Positions 1 to 10,122 of a DNA stretch of 64,000 nt are shown here, piece after piece. The stretch's first letter is position 1. Every line of letters begins with the position of its first letter. Below the pieces are notes generated by a model. It saw only the letters and a program-made list of their open reading frames with translations, had not been told where the DNA came from and did not search any database. The stretch is from contig NZ_JACNMS010000004.1 in NCBI RefSeq assembly GCF_020595125.1, forward strand, positions 124,001 to 188,000, read 5' to 3'. Position numbers and translations under genes: made by a program. The stretch is from Jeotgalibacillus aurantiacus (lineage in GTDB: Bacteria; Bacillota; Bacilli; Bacillales; Jeotgalibacillaceae).

Positions 1-1161
1 GGATTTAACCGGAGTCATGCAGTGGCATACAGTATTATCGCTTATCATCTTGCTTACCTGAAAGCCAATTATCCTGCTGAATTTATGGCAGCCCTGATGA
101 CATCCTCGACAGGTAACGAGGATAAACTTGCTGTCTATATCCGTGAGTCCAGACGTCTGTCCATATCGATTCAGCAGCCTTCTGTCAACCAGAGCATGAG
201 GTATTTTAAGTGTACCGGTAACAGTATTTTATTCAGCCTGACGGCGATTAAAGGAATCAGTTCCGCGGCCGCCGCTGAAATCATTGAAACTCGGAGGGAA
301 AAACCGTTTATTGATCTCTTCGATTTTTGTGCAAGAATGCCGGCTAAATGGATCAACAGAAAATTTCTGGAGTCGCTTGTGCTGTCAGGTGCATTTGATG
401 AATTTAAAAAGGATCGATCCGTCTTACTTGCTACCATTGATGTAGCGGTTGAGCACTCCTCGCTGATCCGGTCTGACGGAGACAGCCTGTTTGAGGATCT
501 GGATATCCGGCCGAAGCATATCCAGGCGTCTCCCATGCCTGCTATCGAAAAGCTCGCATTTGAAAAAGAAGTACTCGGTATTTATTTATCAGCGCATCCT
601 CTTTCAGCGTATAAGGATGACTTGAAGAAAATAAATGCAACAGCCATTTCTGAATTGAAAGCCGGACAAAAGATGGTAACGGTCGGTGTCCTTGTGTCGT
701 CTGTCAGAGTCATCCGTACAAAAAAGGGTGAAAATATGTGCTTTGCTTCGCTCGGAGATGAGACAGGAGAAATTGATTCAGTTGCGTTTCCAGAAACGTT
801 CAGAAAACATTCAGCAGTTTTGCAAAAAGGTCAGCTCCTCGTAGTGAAAGGAAAGGTCGAAGATCGCGATGGCAAACCGCAGCTGATTTTACAGCAGGCA
901 CTTCCTGCCGATCAGTTTAAGGAGATCGCAGAGCAGAAGACCGTTTTTCTGCGAATTCCTGCCGGTGCTGACCGTGAGCAGATCAAGCTTGAAATTCTTG
1001 CACTCAGCAGAAGATATAAAGGAAATCAGAAAGCTGTCATATTTGAAGAAGAAACAGGGGAAAAAACAATTCTTCATGGCAAAAATGGAATAAGCGCGGA
1101 CGAAGAAAGTATAGCTGAGTTTAAAAAGTTACTCGGCAGCCGCCATGTTGTCATTCAATGA
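1..1161 (+). CDS. dnaE: DNA polymerase III subunit alpha DnaE, 3' part only
   Basis: Only the last 386 codons are present; the frame is open from base 1 (GFNRSHAVAYS...), so the gene starts upstream of the window. DnaE is the second replicative polymerase of Firmicutes, extending RNA primers before PolC takes over (family knowledge). The visible part covers the end of the finger region, a helix-hairpin-helix-like stretch (ITAIKGISSAAAAEI-type, about window residue 90) and a C-terminal OB-fold nucleic-acid domain (VTVGVLVSSVRVIRTKKG onward). No PHP or catalytic Asp motifs can be checked because they lie outside. The gene is followed by 200 bp holding a weak short hairpin (1232-1248) and a candidate operator before the malic enzyme gene. 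Confidence 0.95.
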   Translation, partial: GFNRSHAVAYSIIAYHLAYLKANYPAEFMAALMTSSTGNEDKLAVYIRESRRLSISIQQPSVNQSMRYFKCTGNSILFSLTAIKGISSAAAAEIIETRREKPFIDLFDFCARMPAKWINRKFLESLVLSGAFDEFKKDRSVLLATIDVAVEHSSLIRSDGDSLFEDLDIRPKHIQASPMPAIEKLAFEKEVLGIYLSAHPLSAYKDDLKKINATAISELKAGQKMVTVGVLVSSVRVIRTKKGENMCFASLGDETGEIDSVAFPETFRKHSAVLQKGQLLVVKGKVEDRDGKPQLILQQALPADQFKEIAEQKTVFLRIPAGADREQIKLEILALSRRYKGNQKAVIFEEETGEKTILHGKNGISADEESIAEFKKLLGSRHVVIQ

Positions 1162-1208
1162 ATTGCATTACGTTCTCTATATTTGATATAGTTAGATAGA
1201 GTTTTATG

Positions 1209-1219
1209 TGGTCTGACCA
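1209..1219. promoter_or_regulatory. TGGTCTGACCA palindrome, candidate FadR/GntR operator
   Basis: A perfect 11-base palindrome (TGGTC-T-GACCA) lies about 140 bases before the malic enzyme start. It equals the core of the operator known for Escherichia coli FadR (TGGTCNGACCA). The gene two positions downstream (2584-3243) encodes a GntR-family regulator with a FadR-type architecture, so it is the obvious candidate ligand. A possible -10 (TAAAAT, 1224-1229) follows directly, which would place a bound protein over the promoter; no good -35 was found. The sequence match is seen; the regulatory role is inference. Confidence 0.55.
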
Positions 1220-1361
1220 ATTGTAAAATACAGGGCAGATAAACGATTAATCGTTTTTATCATCATTATTATTCTTTGTTAAAGCCATTGCTGCTGGTCT
1301 CTATATGATCTACATTCAGCACAATTCCATTTAGCACAGCAAAATTTAGGAGTGAAAACCG

Positions 1362-2600
1362 TTGTCTTTAAGAGATGAAGCACTGCATATGCACAGAATT
1401 AACCAGGGAAAACTGGAATCAAAATCTAAAGTACTCGTACGGAATGCCGAAGAATTAAGTCTGGCTTATTCACCGGGGGTAGCAGAGCCCTGCAAAGAAA
1501 TTTATGACAAGCCTGAAACAGTTTACGATTATACGATGAAGGGCAATATGGTAGCCGTTGTTTCTGATGGTACAGCTGTGCTTGGCCTTGGAAACATTGG
1601 CCCTGAAGCTTCTCTTCCTGTAATGGAGGGGAAAGCGGTTTTATTTAAAAGTTTTGCAGGTGTTGATGCATTTCCAATCTGCCTGAATACGACAGAGATT
1701 GATAAAATCGTTGAAACGGTCAAATTGATGGAGCCTACGTTCGGGGGAGTAAACCTGGAGGATATTGCAGCACCACGCTGCTTTGAAATCGAGGAGCGCC
1801 TGAAAAAAGAAACGAATATCCCGATTTTTCATGATGATCAGCACGGAACAGCGATTGTGACTGTTGCCGGTCTTGTCAATGCACTGAAAATTACAGGAAG
1901 AGATTTTTCTTCGATCAAGGTCGTAATGAACGGAGCAGGTGCAGCGGGTATTGCCATTATTAAACTTTTATACAGTTACGGTGTTCGAGATATTATCATG
2001 TGTGACTCAAAAGGTGCCATCTATGAAGGACGCCCATACGGAATGAATGAGGTCAAACATAATGTGGCGAAAATTACGAACCGTGAGAAGCTTGACGGTT
2101 CACTTGGTGACGTTATTAAAGGTGCAGATGTCTTTATCGGGGTATCTGTCGCAGGAGCACTGACAGAGGAAATGGTGTCAGAAATGAATGATGATGCCAT
2201 TTTGTTTGCGATGGCTAATCCTGTCCCTGAAATCATGCCTGCCTTGGCCAAGTCTGCGGGAGCACGTGTAGTCGGTACCGGCCGCTCTGACTTTCCGAAT
2301 CAGGTAAACAATGTACTCGCCTTCCCGGGGATTTTCCGCGGGGCATTAGATGTGCGTGCTACACATATTAATGAAAAAATGAAAATTGCAGCCGTCGAAG
2401 CAATTGCTTCCCTAATTTCAGAAGAACAGCTGAATGAGGATTACGTGATTCCTGCACCGTTTGATCCGCGTGTTGCACCTGCTGTAGCGGCAAGTGTAGC
2501 CAAAGCGGCGATGGAAACGGGTGTTGCGCGGATCAAAGTCGACCCGGAAGAGATCCGTGAAAAGACGGCGCGTCTTTCGTTAATTGGAAAGAGTGAGTGA
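1362..2600 (+). CDS. ytsJ: NAD(P)-dependent malic enzyme
   Basis: Oxidative decarboxylation of malate to pyruvate in the cytoplasm, supplying pyruvate and NADPH. The 412-residue protein has the short bacterial malic-enzyme layout: N-terminal malic domain (YSPGVAEPC near residue 36, GTAVLGLGNIGP near 70, FHDDQHGTA near 156) and a Rossmann NAD(P) domain (VVMNGAGAAGIAI near 188). Length is close to B. subtilis YtsJ, which occupies the same place after dnaE. The start is TTG at 1362 with AGGAGTG (1348-1354) seven bases upstream. The stop lies inside the next open frame, so translation of the regulator gene may be coupled. Placing it with accDA suggests a link between NADPH/pyruvate supply and fatty-acid synthesis (inference). 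Confidence 0.95.
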   Translation: MSLRDEALHMHRINQGKLESKSKVLVRNAEELSLAYSPGVAEPCKEIYDKPETVYDYTMKGNMVAVVSDGTAVLGLGNIGPEASLPVMEGKAVLFKSFAGVDAFPICLNTTEIDKIVETVKLMEPTFGGVNLEDIAAPRCFEIEERLKKETNIPIFHDDQHGTAIVTVAGLVNALKITGRDFSSIKVVMNGAGAAGIAIIKLLYSYGVRDIIMCDSKGAIYEGRPYGMNEVKHNVAKITNREKLDGSLGDVIKGADVFIGVSVAGALTEEMVSEMNDDAILFAMANPVPEIMPALAKSAGARVVGTGRSDFPNQVNNVLAFPGIFRGALDVRATHINEKMKIAAVEAIASLISEEQLNEDYVIPAPFDPRVAPAVAASVAKAAMETGVARIKVDPEEIREKTARLSLIGKSE

Positions 2601-3243
2601 GAATAGCTTGAACCAGTCAAAACCACAAAAAAAAGTATTTATCTCTGTTGTTCATCAGCTTAAGAGCATCATCCAGCATGACCGGTTGATGGCTGGGGAC
2701 AGAATTCCTTCAGAGCGGGAATTGTCTGACCGTCTCAATGTCGGCCGGTCATCAGTAAGAGAAGCCTTGCGGGCACTCGAACTGCTCGGTCTCATTGAAA
2801 CCCGCCATGGAGAAGGGACGTTCCTGAGAGATTTTCGTGATCATCACCTGGTAGACCTCCTTGGCATGTTCATTCTCCAAAGTGGACGTGCCGAAGGAGA
2901 TGTCGCTGAGGTGAAAAGGTGGATTGAAGAGCAAAGTCTTCATACGCTTCATCAGTTTTCCGATGAAAAAATAAGCCGTTTATTCGAACAGATTTTCCAA
3001 AAATATGAACAAGGATTCATTCAGCATGCTTCCCAGCTTAAAGCTGAGCTGGTCAACGGAGCAGGCAATCAGCTTGCATTCAAAATCTGGCTGGTGCTCA
3101 ATGATTTTTATCAGCTTCAGGTTGATTCTGAAAAGCTGAAAGCCGAAGATCTTAAATACTTACAAACTTGTCTAACGTCAGGTACGCCTGAAGAAGCGCT
3201 TAGCCTGTTATGCAGCCTGGTTAAAAAACCGACTGCCCTTTAA
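2584..3243 (+). CDS. GntR-family transcriptional regulator, FadR-like
   Basis: About 212-219 residues. N-terminal winged helix typical of GntR (RIPSERELSDRLNVGRSSVREALRALELLGLIETRHGEGTFL), then a mostly helical C-terminal effector domain resembling the FCD/FadR type. The start is uncertain: TTG 2584, GTG 2593 or TTG 2608 all lie in frame and overlap or touch the malic-enzyme stop. TTG 2608 has the best-placed purine-rich stretch (GAGTGAG) but none is strong. Sandwiched between malic enzyme and accD, an arrangement that points to control of fatty-acid precursor supply; the TGGTCNGACCA palindrome at 1209 is a candidate target. Effector (acyl-CoA?) cannot be read from sequence. Confidence 0.85.
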   Translation: MERVSENSLNQSKPQKKVFISVVHQLKSIIQHDRLMAGDRIPSERELSDRLNVGRSSVREALRALELLGLIETRHGEGTFLRDFRDHHLVDLLGMFILQSGRAEGDVAEVKRWIEEQSLHTLHQFSDEKISRLFEQIFQKYEQGFIQHASQLKAELVNGAGNQLAFKIWLVLNDFYQLQVDSEKLKAEDLKYLQTCLTSGTPEEALSLLCSLVKKPTAL

Positions 3244-3267
3244 ATCCAGATTGGGGAGGATGCTACG

Positions 3268-4128
3268 TTGCTGAAAGATATTTTTGCCAAAAAGAAAAAG
3301 TATGCGACAATTCCATCTGAAAACGCCAAAAACGACGTGCCGGAAGGAATTCTGACGAAATGTCCAAAATGTAAAAAGATTGTCTATACAAAAGAGATTC
3401 ATAAAAACCTTAAAGTATGTCCGGGTTGCGGCTACCATCATCCGATGAACGCCCAGGAGCGCATTGGCAGTCTGGCAGACGAAGGTTCATTTAAAGAAAT
3501 CAATCGTGAATTGACTTCCGGAAATCCACTTTCGTTTCCTGATTATGAGGAAAAGGTTGAAAAAGACCGTGTGAAGACGGGATTAAATGAAGCGGTTGTG
3601 ACAGGTTCCTGCACAATTGAAGGCCATAAGGCAGTACTGACCATCATGGATTCAAACTTCCGTATGGGAAGTATGGGTTCTGTAGTAGGCGAAAAAATTG
3701 CCGCAGCTGTCAAACTGGCAGAACAGCAGCAGGTTCCATTTATCATTTTTACCGCAAGTGGCGGAGCCAGAATGCAGGAAGGCGTTTTGTCCCTGATGCA
3801 GATGGCAAAAACGAGTACGGCGCTTAAAAAATTCAGTGATGCCGGCGGATTGATTATCTCTGTTATGACGCATCCAACAACGGGTGGCGTGTCGGCAAGT
3901 TTTGCTTCACTTGGAGATTACAACTTTGCTGAACCGGGCGCACTGATCGGCTTTGCCGGAAGACGAGTGATCGAGCAGACAGTACGTGAAAAGCTGCCGG
4001 ATGATTTCCAGACGTCTGAATTTCTGCTCGAGCATGGACAGCTTGATCGTGTGATCCCGAGAAACGATATGAAACCGCAGCTGACAACGATTTTATCACT
4101 GCATGAACGGGGGGCTGGAGCGTGGTGA
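3268..4128 (+). CDS. accD: Acetyl-CoA carboxylase carboxyltransferase subunit beta
   Basis: With AccA it moves the carboxyl group from biotinyl-BCCP to acetyl-CoA, giving malonyl-CoA for fatty-acid synthesis. The 286-residue protein begins with a C4 zinc ribbon (CPKC...CPGC, residues about 32-53) and continues with the crotonase-like carboxyltransferase fold (GGARMQEG near 169, [14 protein letters not shown] near 205). Start TTG 3268 is chosen because GGGGAGGA (3253-3260) precedes it at normal distance. The last codons overlap accA by seven bases, so the two subunits are probably translationally coupled to equal amounts. Confidence 0.97.
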   Translation: MLKDIFAKKKKYATIPSENAKNDVPEGILTKCPKCKKIVYTKEIHKNLKVCPGCGYHHPMNAQERIGSLADEGSFKEINRELTSGNPLSFPDYEEKVEKDRVKTGLNEAVVTGSCTIEGHKAVLTIMDSNFRMGSMGSVVGEKIAAAVKLAEQQQVPFIIFTASGGARMQEGVLSLMQMAKTSTALKKFSDAGGLIISVMTHPTTGGVSASFASLGDYNFAEPGALIGFAGRRVIEQTVREKLPDDFQTSEFLLEHGQLDRVIPRNDMKPQLTTILSLHERGAGAW

Positions 4129-5087
4129 ATGAACTTGAATTTGAAAAGCCGCTGGTACAGCTGAAGGAAAAGATCAATGAACTGAAAGCATTCACAGCAG
4201 ACTCAGACGTTGATTTATCCTCAGAAATTGAGCGTCTTGAAGAACGCCTGGCGAAGTTGGAGGAAGATATTTATTCATCCATCAAGCCATGGGACCGTGT
4301 TCAAATTGCACGTCATCCGGAGCGTCCATCAACTCTCGATTACATAGAGGTTCTGTTCGATCAGTTTATGGAAATGCATGGAGACCGTTTATATGGTGAT
4401 GACCGGGCGATTGTAGGCGGAATTGCTTACTATAAAGGAAAGCCTGTAACCGTAATCGGACACCAGCGTGGTAAAGACACAAAAGAAAATATACTTCGTA
4501 ACTTCGGTATGCCGCACCCTGAAGGTTACCGGAAAGCACTTCGTCTGATGAAGCAGGCTGAAAAGTTCGGACGCCCGATCATCTGCTTTATTGACACGAA
4601 AGGTGCTTACCCTGGAAAAGCGGCTGAAGAGCGTGGTCAGAGTGAAGCGATCGCAAGAAACCTATTCGAAATGGCAGGATTGACCGTACCGGTTGTCTGT
4701 ATCGTCATTGGTGAAGGTGGAAGCGGCGGTGCACTGGCACTTGGAATCGGTAATCACGTCCACATGCTTGAAAACTCCACTTATTCAGTGATTTCACCTG
4801 AAGGAGCGGCCTCTATTCTCTGGAAGGATTCATCCCTTGCAAAGCAGGCGGCAGAATCAATGAAGATTACAGCACCTGACCTGAAAGAAATGGGTATCAT
4901 AGACGAAATCATTCCTGAAGTGAAGGGCGGGGCTCATAAAGACGTCAAATCACAGGCGGAATATATCGATGCAGTGCTGTATCAATCCTTAAAGGAACTG
5001 ACACAGATGGATGAAGAAACACTTGTGATGCACCGATACGAGAAATTTCAGGAGATCGGGAAGTTTAACGAATACTCAAATGTGTAA
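4122..5087 (+). CDS. accA: Acetyl-CoA carboxylase carboxyltransferase subunit alpha
   Basis: Partner of AccD in the cytoplasmic alpha2-beta2 carboxyltransferase. 321 residues, near the usual 315-325. Conserved stretches seen: [45 protein letters not shown] and [12 protein letters not shown], which form the crotonase-type core binding carboxybiotin. Start GTG 4122 lies inside the accD stop region (GCGTGGTGA); a second in-frame GTG follows at 4125. Nothing unusual in the sequence. A long inverted repeat ending in a T-run follows and should terminate the malic enzyme-accDA transcript. Confidence 0.97.
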   Translation: MVNELEFEKPLVQLKEKINELKAFTADSDVDLSSEIERLEERLAKLEEDIYSSIKPWDRVQIARHPERPSTLDYIEVLFDQFMEMHGDRLYGDDRAIVGGIAYYKGKPVTVIGHQRGKDTKENILRNFGMPHPEGYRKALRLMKQAEKFGRPIICFIDTKGAYPGKAAEERGQSEAIARNLFEMAGLTVPVVCIVIGEGGSGGALALGIGNHVHMLENSTYSVISPEGAASILWKDSSLAKQAAESMKITAPDLKEMGIIDEIIPEVKGGAHKDVKSQAEYIDAVLYQSLKELTQMDEETLVMHRYEKFQEIGKFNEYSNV

Positions 5088-5104
5088 TAGATAGAAAGCA
5101 GAAG

Positions 5105-5178
5105 AAACAATCCTGCAGCAGCAAGAATGTACCCGGACCTATCCCAGGAGCATACTGCTGAACACCAGGATTGTTTTT
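5105..5178 (+). terminator. Terminator-like hairpin after accA
   Basis: An 11-bp perfect stem (5105-5115 with 5166-5176) is extended by six more pairs (CAGCAG 5116-5121 with CTGCTG 5155-5160) across a small bulge, encloses about 33 bases, and runs straight into TTTTT. The loop is long for a plain intrinsic terminator. The rest of the 342-bp accA-pfkA gap holds a weak cre-like site and no further gene. Confidence 0.75.
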
Positions 5179-5219
5179 CTTTTCCTGACGTGTGACAATA
5201 TTGTGACAAATACATTCGT

Positions 5220-5233
5220 GTAAAGCGTTTTCA
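5220..5233 (+). promoter_or_regulatory. Weak cre-like site upstream of pfkA
   Basis: GTAAAGCGTTTTCA fits the CcpA consensus TGWAANCGNTNWCA at 12 of 14 positions, failing at the first two. It lies about 200 bases before pfkA. CcpA control of glycolysis genes is known in several Firmicutes, but the poor left half makes this tentative. Confidence 0.3.
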
Positions 5234-5396
5234 TTCGAATGATTATTTCGTCTTTTCTTATCCACTGGTACTAATGATTGAGAAGCCGTATGCTTCATGT
5301 TATTTTTAAGAAGATGAATTTTACTTGTACATGCAACCTGATGATTTTATGAATGAACGAGTATCGAATGTCTATTTCTTTCTGTGAAATAGTTAA

Positions 5397-6389
<993 letters not shown>

Positions 6390-6419
6390 TCGAAACATCC
6401 TTCAGGAGGGTATAAACTA

Positions 6420-8180
6420 ATGAGAAAAACGAAGATTGTATGTACGATTGGACCGGCAAGCGAAAGCGTAGAAAAACTGACACAGCTGATGGAAGCAGGA
6501 ATGAACGTTGCCCGCTTAAATTTCTCTCACGGAGATTTTGAAGAGCACGGAGCACGCATTAAGAACATTCGCGAAGCAGCTGGAAAGCTAGGCAAAAATG
6601 TTGGAATCCTGCTTGATACAAAAGGGCCGGAAATCCGTACAAACACAATGGAAAATGGTGCGATTGAGCTTGTGGCAGGTAACGAAATCATCGTATCTAT
6701 GAAGGAAGTTGTAGGAACAACAGAGAAGTTCTCCATCACTTACAGCGATCTTGTCAATGATGTAACGACAGGATCAAAAATTCTTCTTGACGATGGTTTA
6801 ATTGGACTTGAAGTACTATCTGTCGACGCGGCAGCTGGTGAGATTAAGACAAAAATTCTTAATACAGGCGTGCTGAAGAACAAAAAAGGTGTAAACGTAC
6901 CAGGCGTTTCAGTCAACCTTCCGGGTATCACTGAAAAGGATGCCAATGACATTCTGTTTGGCGTTGAGCAGGGCGTTGACTTTATCGCTGCTTCATTTGT
7001 CCGCAGAGCGTCTGACGTACTTGAGATCCGCGAGCTTCTTGAAAAGAATAACGCAGCAAGCATCAACATCATTCCTAAGATTGAAAACCAGGAAGGTGTC
7101 GATAACATCGACGAAATCCTTGAAGTTTCTGACGGATTAATGGTTGCACGTGGTGACCTTGGCGTTGAGATCCCTGCAGAAGAGGTTCCTCTTGTTCAAA
7201 AGCAGCTGATCCGTAAATGTAACGCAGTTGGAAAGCCGGTTATTACAGCAACTCAAATGCTTGATTCCATGCAGCGTAACCCGCGCCCGACACGTGCTGA
7301 AGCATCTGACGTGGCAAATGCGATTTTCGATGGTACAGACGCAATCATGCTTTCAGGTGAAACAGCAGCAGGAGATTATCCTGTAGAATCAGTTCAGACT
7401 ATGAACAACATTGCTTCACGTGCAGAAGAAGCACTTGATTATAAAGCAATTCTTTCAAAGCGCAGCAAACGCTTTGACCGCAACATGACGGATGCAATCG
7501 GACAGGCTGTTGCTCACACAGCACTAAACCTTGATGTGAATGCCATCATTGCACCGACAGAAAGCGGACATACAGCTAAAATGATTTCCAAGTACCGTCC
7601 AGAGGCTGCAATCGTTGCTGTAACATCTGATGCAGCAGTATCACGCCGTATGGCTCTTGTATGGGGCGTATACCCTCAATTGGGACGTCAGACGTCTACA
7701 ACAGACGAAATGCTTGATATGGCTGTTTCTGAAAGCTTAAACAGCGGCTGTGTTAAACATGGTGATCTTGTTGTCATCACGGCAGGTGTTCCAGTTGGTG
7801 AATCAGGTACAACAAATCTGATGAAAATCCACATTGTCGGAGATGTGCTGGCAAAAGGTCAGGGAATTGGCCGCAGATCGGGCTTTGGCCGCGTTGTAAC
7901 GGCTTCAAACGCTAAAGAAGCACTTGATAAAGTAACAGAAGGATCTGTACTGGTTACGATTGGTACGGATAAAGAAATGATGCCTGCTCTTGAAAAGTGT
8001 TCTGCACTGATCGTTGAAGAAGGCGGATTAACAAGCCATGCAGCAGTTGTGGGCTTGAATCTTGGGCTGCCTGTAATCGTTGGTGTAGACAATGCACTTT
8101 CACAGTTTACAGATGGCCAGGAAGTAACGGTTGATGCAGAACGCGGCGTCGTTTATAACGGACACGCAAGCGTACTGTAA
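6420..8180 (+). CDS. pyk: Pyruvate kinase with C-terminal PEP-utilising-type domain
   Basis: Converts phosphoenolpyruvate and ADP to pyruvate and ATP. The first 470 residues are a standard pyruvate kinase ([10 protein letters not shown] at the start, NFSHG near 34, [10 protein letters not shown] near 216, ATQMLDSM near 275). The remaining roughly 110 residues form the extra domain seen in Bacillus and Geobacillus enzymes, with the [18 protein letters not shown] signature related to the phospho-histidine domain of PEP-utilising enzymes. 586 residues, as in B. subtilis (585). Start ATG 6420 after AGGAGGG. A strong terminator follows. Confidence 0.97.
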   Translation: MRKTKIVCTIGPASESVEKLTQLMEAGMNVARLNFSHGDFEEHGARIKNIREAAGKLGKNVGILLDTKGPEIRTNTMENGAIELVAGNEIIVSMKEVVGTTEKFSITYSDLVNDVTTGSKILLDDGLIGLEVLSVDAAAGEIKTKILNTGVLKNKKGVNVPGVSVNLPGITEKDANDILFGVEQGVDFIAASFVRRASDVLEIRELLEKNNAASINIIPKIENQEGVDNIDEILEVSDGLMVARGDLGVEIPAEEVPLVQKQLIRKCNAVGKPVITATQMLDSMQRNPRPTRAEASDVANAIFDGTDAIMLSGETAAGDYPVESVQTMNNIASRAEEALDYKAILSKRSKRFDRNMTDAIGQAVAHTALNLDVNAIIAPTESGHTAKMISKYRPEAAIVAVTSDAAVSRRMALVWGVYPQLGRQTSTTDEMLDMAVSESLNSGCVKHGDLVVITAGVPVGESGTTNLMKIHIVGDVLAKGQGIGRRSGFGRVVTASNAKEALDKVTEGSVLVTIGTDKEMMPALEKCSALIVEEGGLTSHAAVVGLNLGLPVIVGVDNALSQFTDGQEVTVDAERGVVYNGHASVL

Positions 8181-8195
8181 TTTCTAATAACGAAG

Positions 8196-8227
8196 GTGGG
8201 ACAGTTCAATCTGTCTCACTTTTTTTG
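8196..8227 (+). terminator. Terminator after pyk
   Basis: Nine-pair stem GTGGGACAG / CTGTCTCAC (8196-8204, 8211-8219, one G-U pair) with a six-base loop, followed by a seven-T run. It ends the pfkA-pyk transcript. Confidence 0.9.
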
Positions 8228-8248
8228 TTTATATAATTTTTAAAAATC

Positions 8249-8363
8249 GTGCCAGGTCATTCCTTCGCTTTCCACGGCCGCGCGGTGAGCCAGCTAGTGC
8301 TTCGCACTACGCTGTCTCACCTTTCGCTCCTCTGCCGTAGGAGTCTACGGAATGACCTGGCAC
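8249..8363 (+). repeat. Dispersed hairpin repeat, copy A (long form, forward)
   Basis: Perfect 15-bp inverted arms (GTGCCAGGTCATTCC at 8249-8263 and its reverse complement at 8349-8363) flank an 85-base core. The core begins TTCGCTTTCC, ends AGGAGTCTAC, and holds an inner hairpin (GGTGAG...TAGTGC-TTC-GCACTA...CTCACC). The same core, in reverse and also 85 bases, occurs at 56021-56105, but with different arms. The element fills most of the 375-bp pyk-fxsA gap and contains no reading frame. Confidence 0.85.
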
Positions 8364-8493
8364 TTGTTATGGTGAACCATTTTAAATGATAAATTTAAGC
8401 GTTAAATGACCACCACGATGAAATAATATATTTTAAATGTCAACACTTCACAAAAGTGAGACCTTTGATCGTGTAGCATTTGGAACAGATTTT

Positions 8494-8522
8494 TTCAGTG
8501 TCCAGTCAGGTTATGATACAAT
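8494..8522 (+). promoter_or_regulatory. Possible fxsA promoter (extended -10)
   Basis: TGATACAAT gives an extended -10 (TACAAT 8517-8522) with a poor -35, TTCAGT, 17 bases upstream. It lies 34 bases before the fxsA start. Confidence 0.4.
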
Positions 8523-8555
8523 TGTCTTAACCTTAATAGAAGGGTGCAATGCTGA

Positions 8556-8939
8556 ATGAAATGGCTTGTTTTACTAATCATTATAGTTCCTGCACTTGAA
8601 ATTGCCCTGCTGATTACGGCTGGTAACTGGATTGGTGTCATGCCTACCGTGCTGTTAATCATTTCGACGGGTCTTGTGGGTGCTTATTTAGCGAAGTCTC
8701 AAGGGATGCAGGCATTACGGAAAGTACAGACTCAGCCTTTTACAGGGCCTCCGGGAGATGCGATCATCGACGGTCTTTGTATATTAGTCGGAGGGGTTGT
8801 GCTCTTAACACCGGGTTTCATAACAGATGCAATCGGTTTTTTATTACTGATTCCAGCTACAAGAAAATGGTTTAAACCGCTGATTTATAAATGGATTAAA
8901 AGAAAAATGAGTAATGGCAGTATGATTATTCACCGGTAG
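8556..8939 (+). CDS. fxsA: FxsA family membrane protein
   Basis: 127 residues with two clear hydrophobic segments near the N-terminus (WLVLLIIIVPALEIALLI, then GVMPTVLLIISTGLVGAYLA) and a third around residues 75-105, then a basic tail (KPLIYKWIKRK). This is the FxsA/YtzA family; in E. coli FxsA overproduction relieves F-plasmid exclusion of phage T7, but its native job is unknown. Position after pyk matches B. subtilis ytzA. ATG 8556 is used although the purine-rich AGAAGGGTG lies a little far upstream. It faces ytvI across a shared terminator. Confidence 0.88.
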   Translation: MKWLVLLIIIVPALEIALLITAGNWIGVMPTVLLIISTGLVGAYLAKSQGMQALRKVQTQPFTGPPGDAIIDGLCILVGGVVLLTPGFITDAIGFLLLIPATRKWFKPLIYKWIKRKMSNGSMIIHR

Positions 8940-8944
8940 ATAAA

Positions 8945-8987
8945 AGAGGGAGAACAACTGAATCAGGTTGTTTTACCCTCTTTTTTT
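8945..8987. terminator. Bidirectional terminator between fxsA and ytvI
   Basis: AAGAGGG..GAACAAC (8945-8958) pairs with GTTGTTTTACCCTCTT (from 8967), followed on the plus strand by a seven-T run. The convergent arrangement of the two genes lets one hairpin serve both; it overlaps the last codons of ytvI. Confidence 0.8.
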
Positions 8988-10054
8988 ATGTAATCAATGA
9001 TCTTTGGAAAAATGCCCGTTTTGATCGAAACGGCTGCAGCAATCAATAATCCCGGTGCCCAGAGCACCCCCTGCCAGCCCCCTGCTTTGACAGACAGGTA
9101 AAGGATAAGAAAGGCGGCAAAAGGGTGGATGCCAAGCCGCTGACCAATGATCTTCGGTTCGATCAGCTGTTTGACAATAAAAATGATCATATAGACTGCC
9201 ATGGCCCCTGCTGCCATGCCGGCTTGTCCAGTCAGCAGGCAATAAATGATAACAGGAGCAAATAAGAGCAGGGATCCCGCTATCGGAATGAGATCTGATA
9301 ATGCGGCAATGAAAGCGAGAAGCAGTGGATGCTCAACATGTAAAATGATAAATCCAATCAGGCAGAGCATAAATGTAACAAGCGACAGTATCAGCTGTGC
9401 ACCGACATATCCGGCTGTTTCACGGTAAAGCTGATGAGCGGTTGTGTTAAACATTTGGATGATCTTTTTTTGGTTAGCTCCGGACAAAAATCGAATAAAG
9501 AGAGCAGGATCGTTTGTCAGAAAGTAAGCCGTAAAGAACATGACAATACATGTGAACGCTAAAGAAGGGAGCGAAACAGCCAGTACAGACCCTTCGTTTA
9601 GCACAAAGGAACCAGCCTGAATGGACAGCTGCTCAATCATCGGGAAACTTTTATGTTTTATGTAATCTCTTGCTTCTACCGGTAAAAGTCTGAACCAGCC
9701 GGAGAGCTGTTCAGAAAAAGGGAAGTCTCCAGAATATAGTCTGATGTGAAGGTCGTATATACGCTCTGGCAGGTTTGTAATCAGTGACTGTGTCTCATTG
9801 ATTAAAAAGTAGCAGATAAAGAAAATGATCGTTCCTGTAAACGTGACAAACGAAATGATACTCAGAAGAATACAAAGAGAAAATGGTATTCCTGTATAAT
9901 GATTAATGCGTTTAGATGCAGGATATAAAAGAAATGAAAGCACGATTCCGAAAAACAATGGAGTCAGCCATTTAACCAGCATGTAAAGAAGGGTAAGGGT
10001 AAATAATGCAGCCAGCAACACAGCCAGTAATCTTTTAATATTGAAGAAAGTCAT
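8963..10054 (-). CDS. ytvI: AI-2E family transporter, YtvI-type permease
   Basis: 363 residues with the AI-2E/UPF0118 pattern: a pair of N-terminal helices (LLAVLLAALFTLTLLYMLV, PLFFGIVLSFLLYPASKRI), a third helix, a soluble stretch of about 90 residues, then a block of at least four helices ending in AAFLILYLSVKAGG. Family members include sporulation protein YtvI and Na+/H+ antiporter-like proteins; the substrate cannot be told from sequence. Transcribed opposite to all near neighbours. Start ATG at 10054 with AGGTGAGG upstream. Position between fxsA/pyk and the DUF441 gene is conserved in Bacillus. Confidence 0.88.
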   Translation of the reverse strand: MTFFNIKRLLAVLLAALFTLTLLYMLVKWLTPLFFGIVLSFLLYPASKRINHYTGIPFSLCILLSIISFVTFTGTIIFFICYFLINETQSLITNLPERIYDLHIRLYSGDFPFSEQLSGWFRLLPVEARDYIKHKSFPMIEQLSIQAGSFVLNEGSVLAVSLPSLAFTCIVMFFTAYFLTNDPALFIRFLSGANQKKIIQMFNTTAHQLYRETAGYVGAQLILSLVTFMLCLIGFIILHVEHPLLLAFIAALSDLIPIAGSLLLFAPVIIYCLLTGQAGMAAGAMAVYMIIFIVKQLIEPKIIGQRLGIHPFAAFLILYLSVKAGGWQGVLWAPGLLIAAAVSIKTGIFPKIIDYIKKEGKTT

Positions 10055-10122
10055 AGCCTCACCTGATCAACGTTTTTCTCATGATATGATGGTCAAAATA
10101 AATTATGAAAAGAGGTGGTCGA

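Noticed and set aside
8994-9242. 82-codon minus-strand frame inside ytvI
   Set aside because: Out-of-frame shadow of the well-supported ytvI gene, with biased Arg/His/Ser composition and no ribosome binding site.
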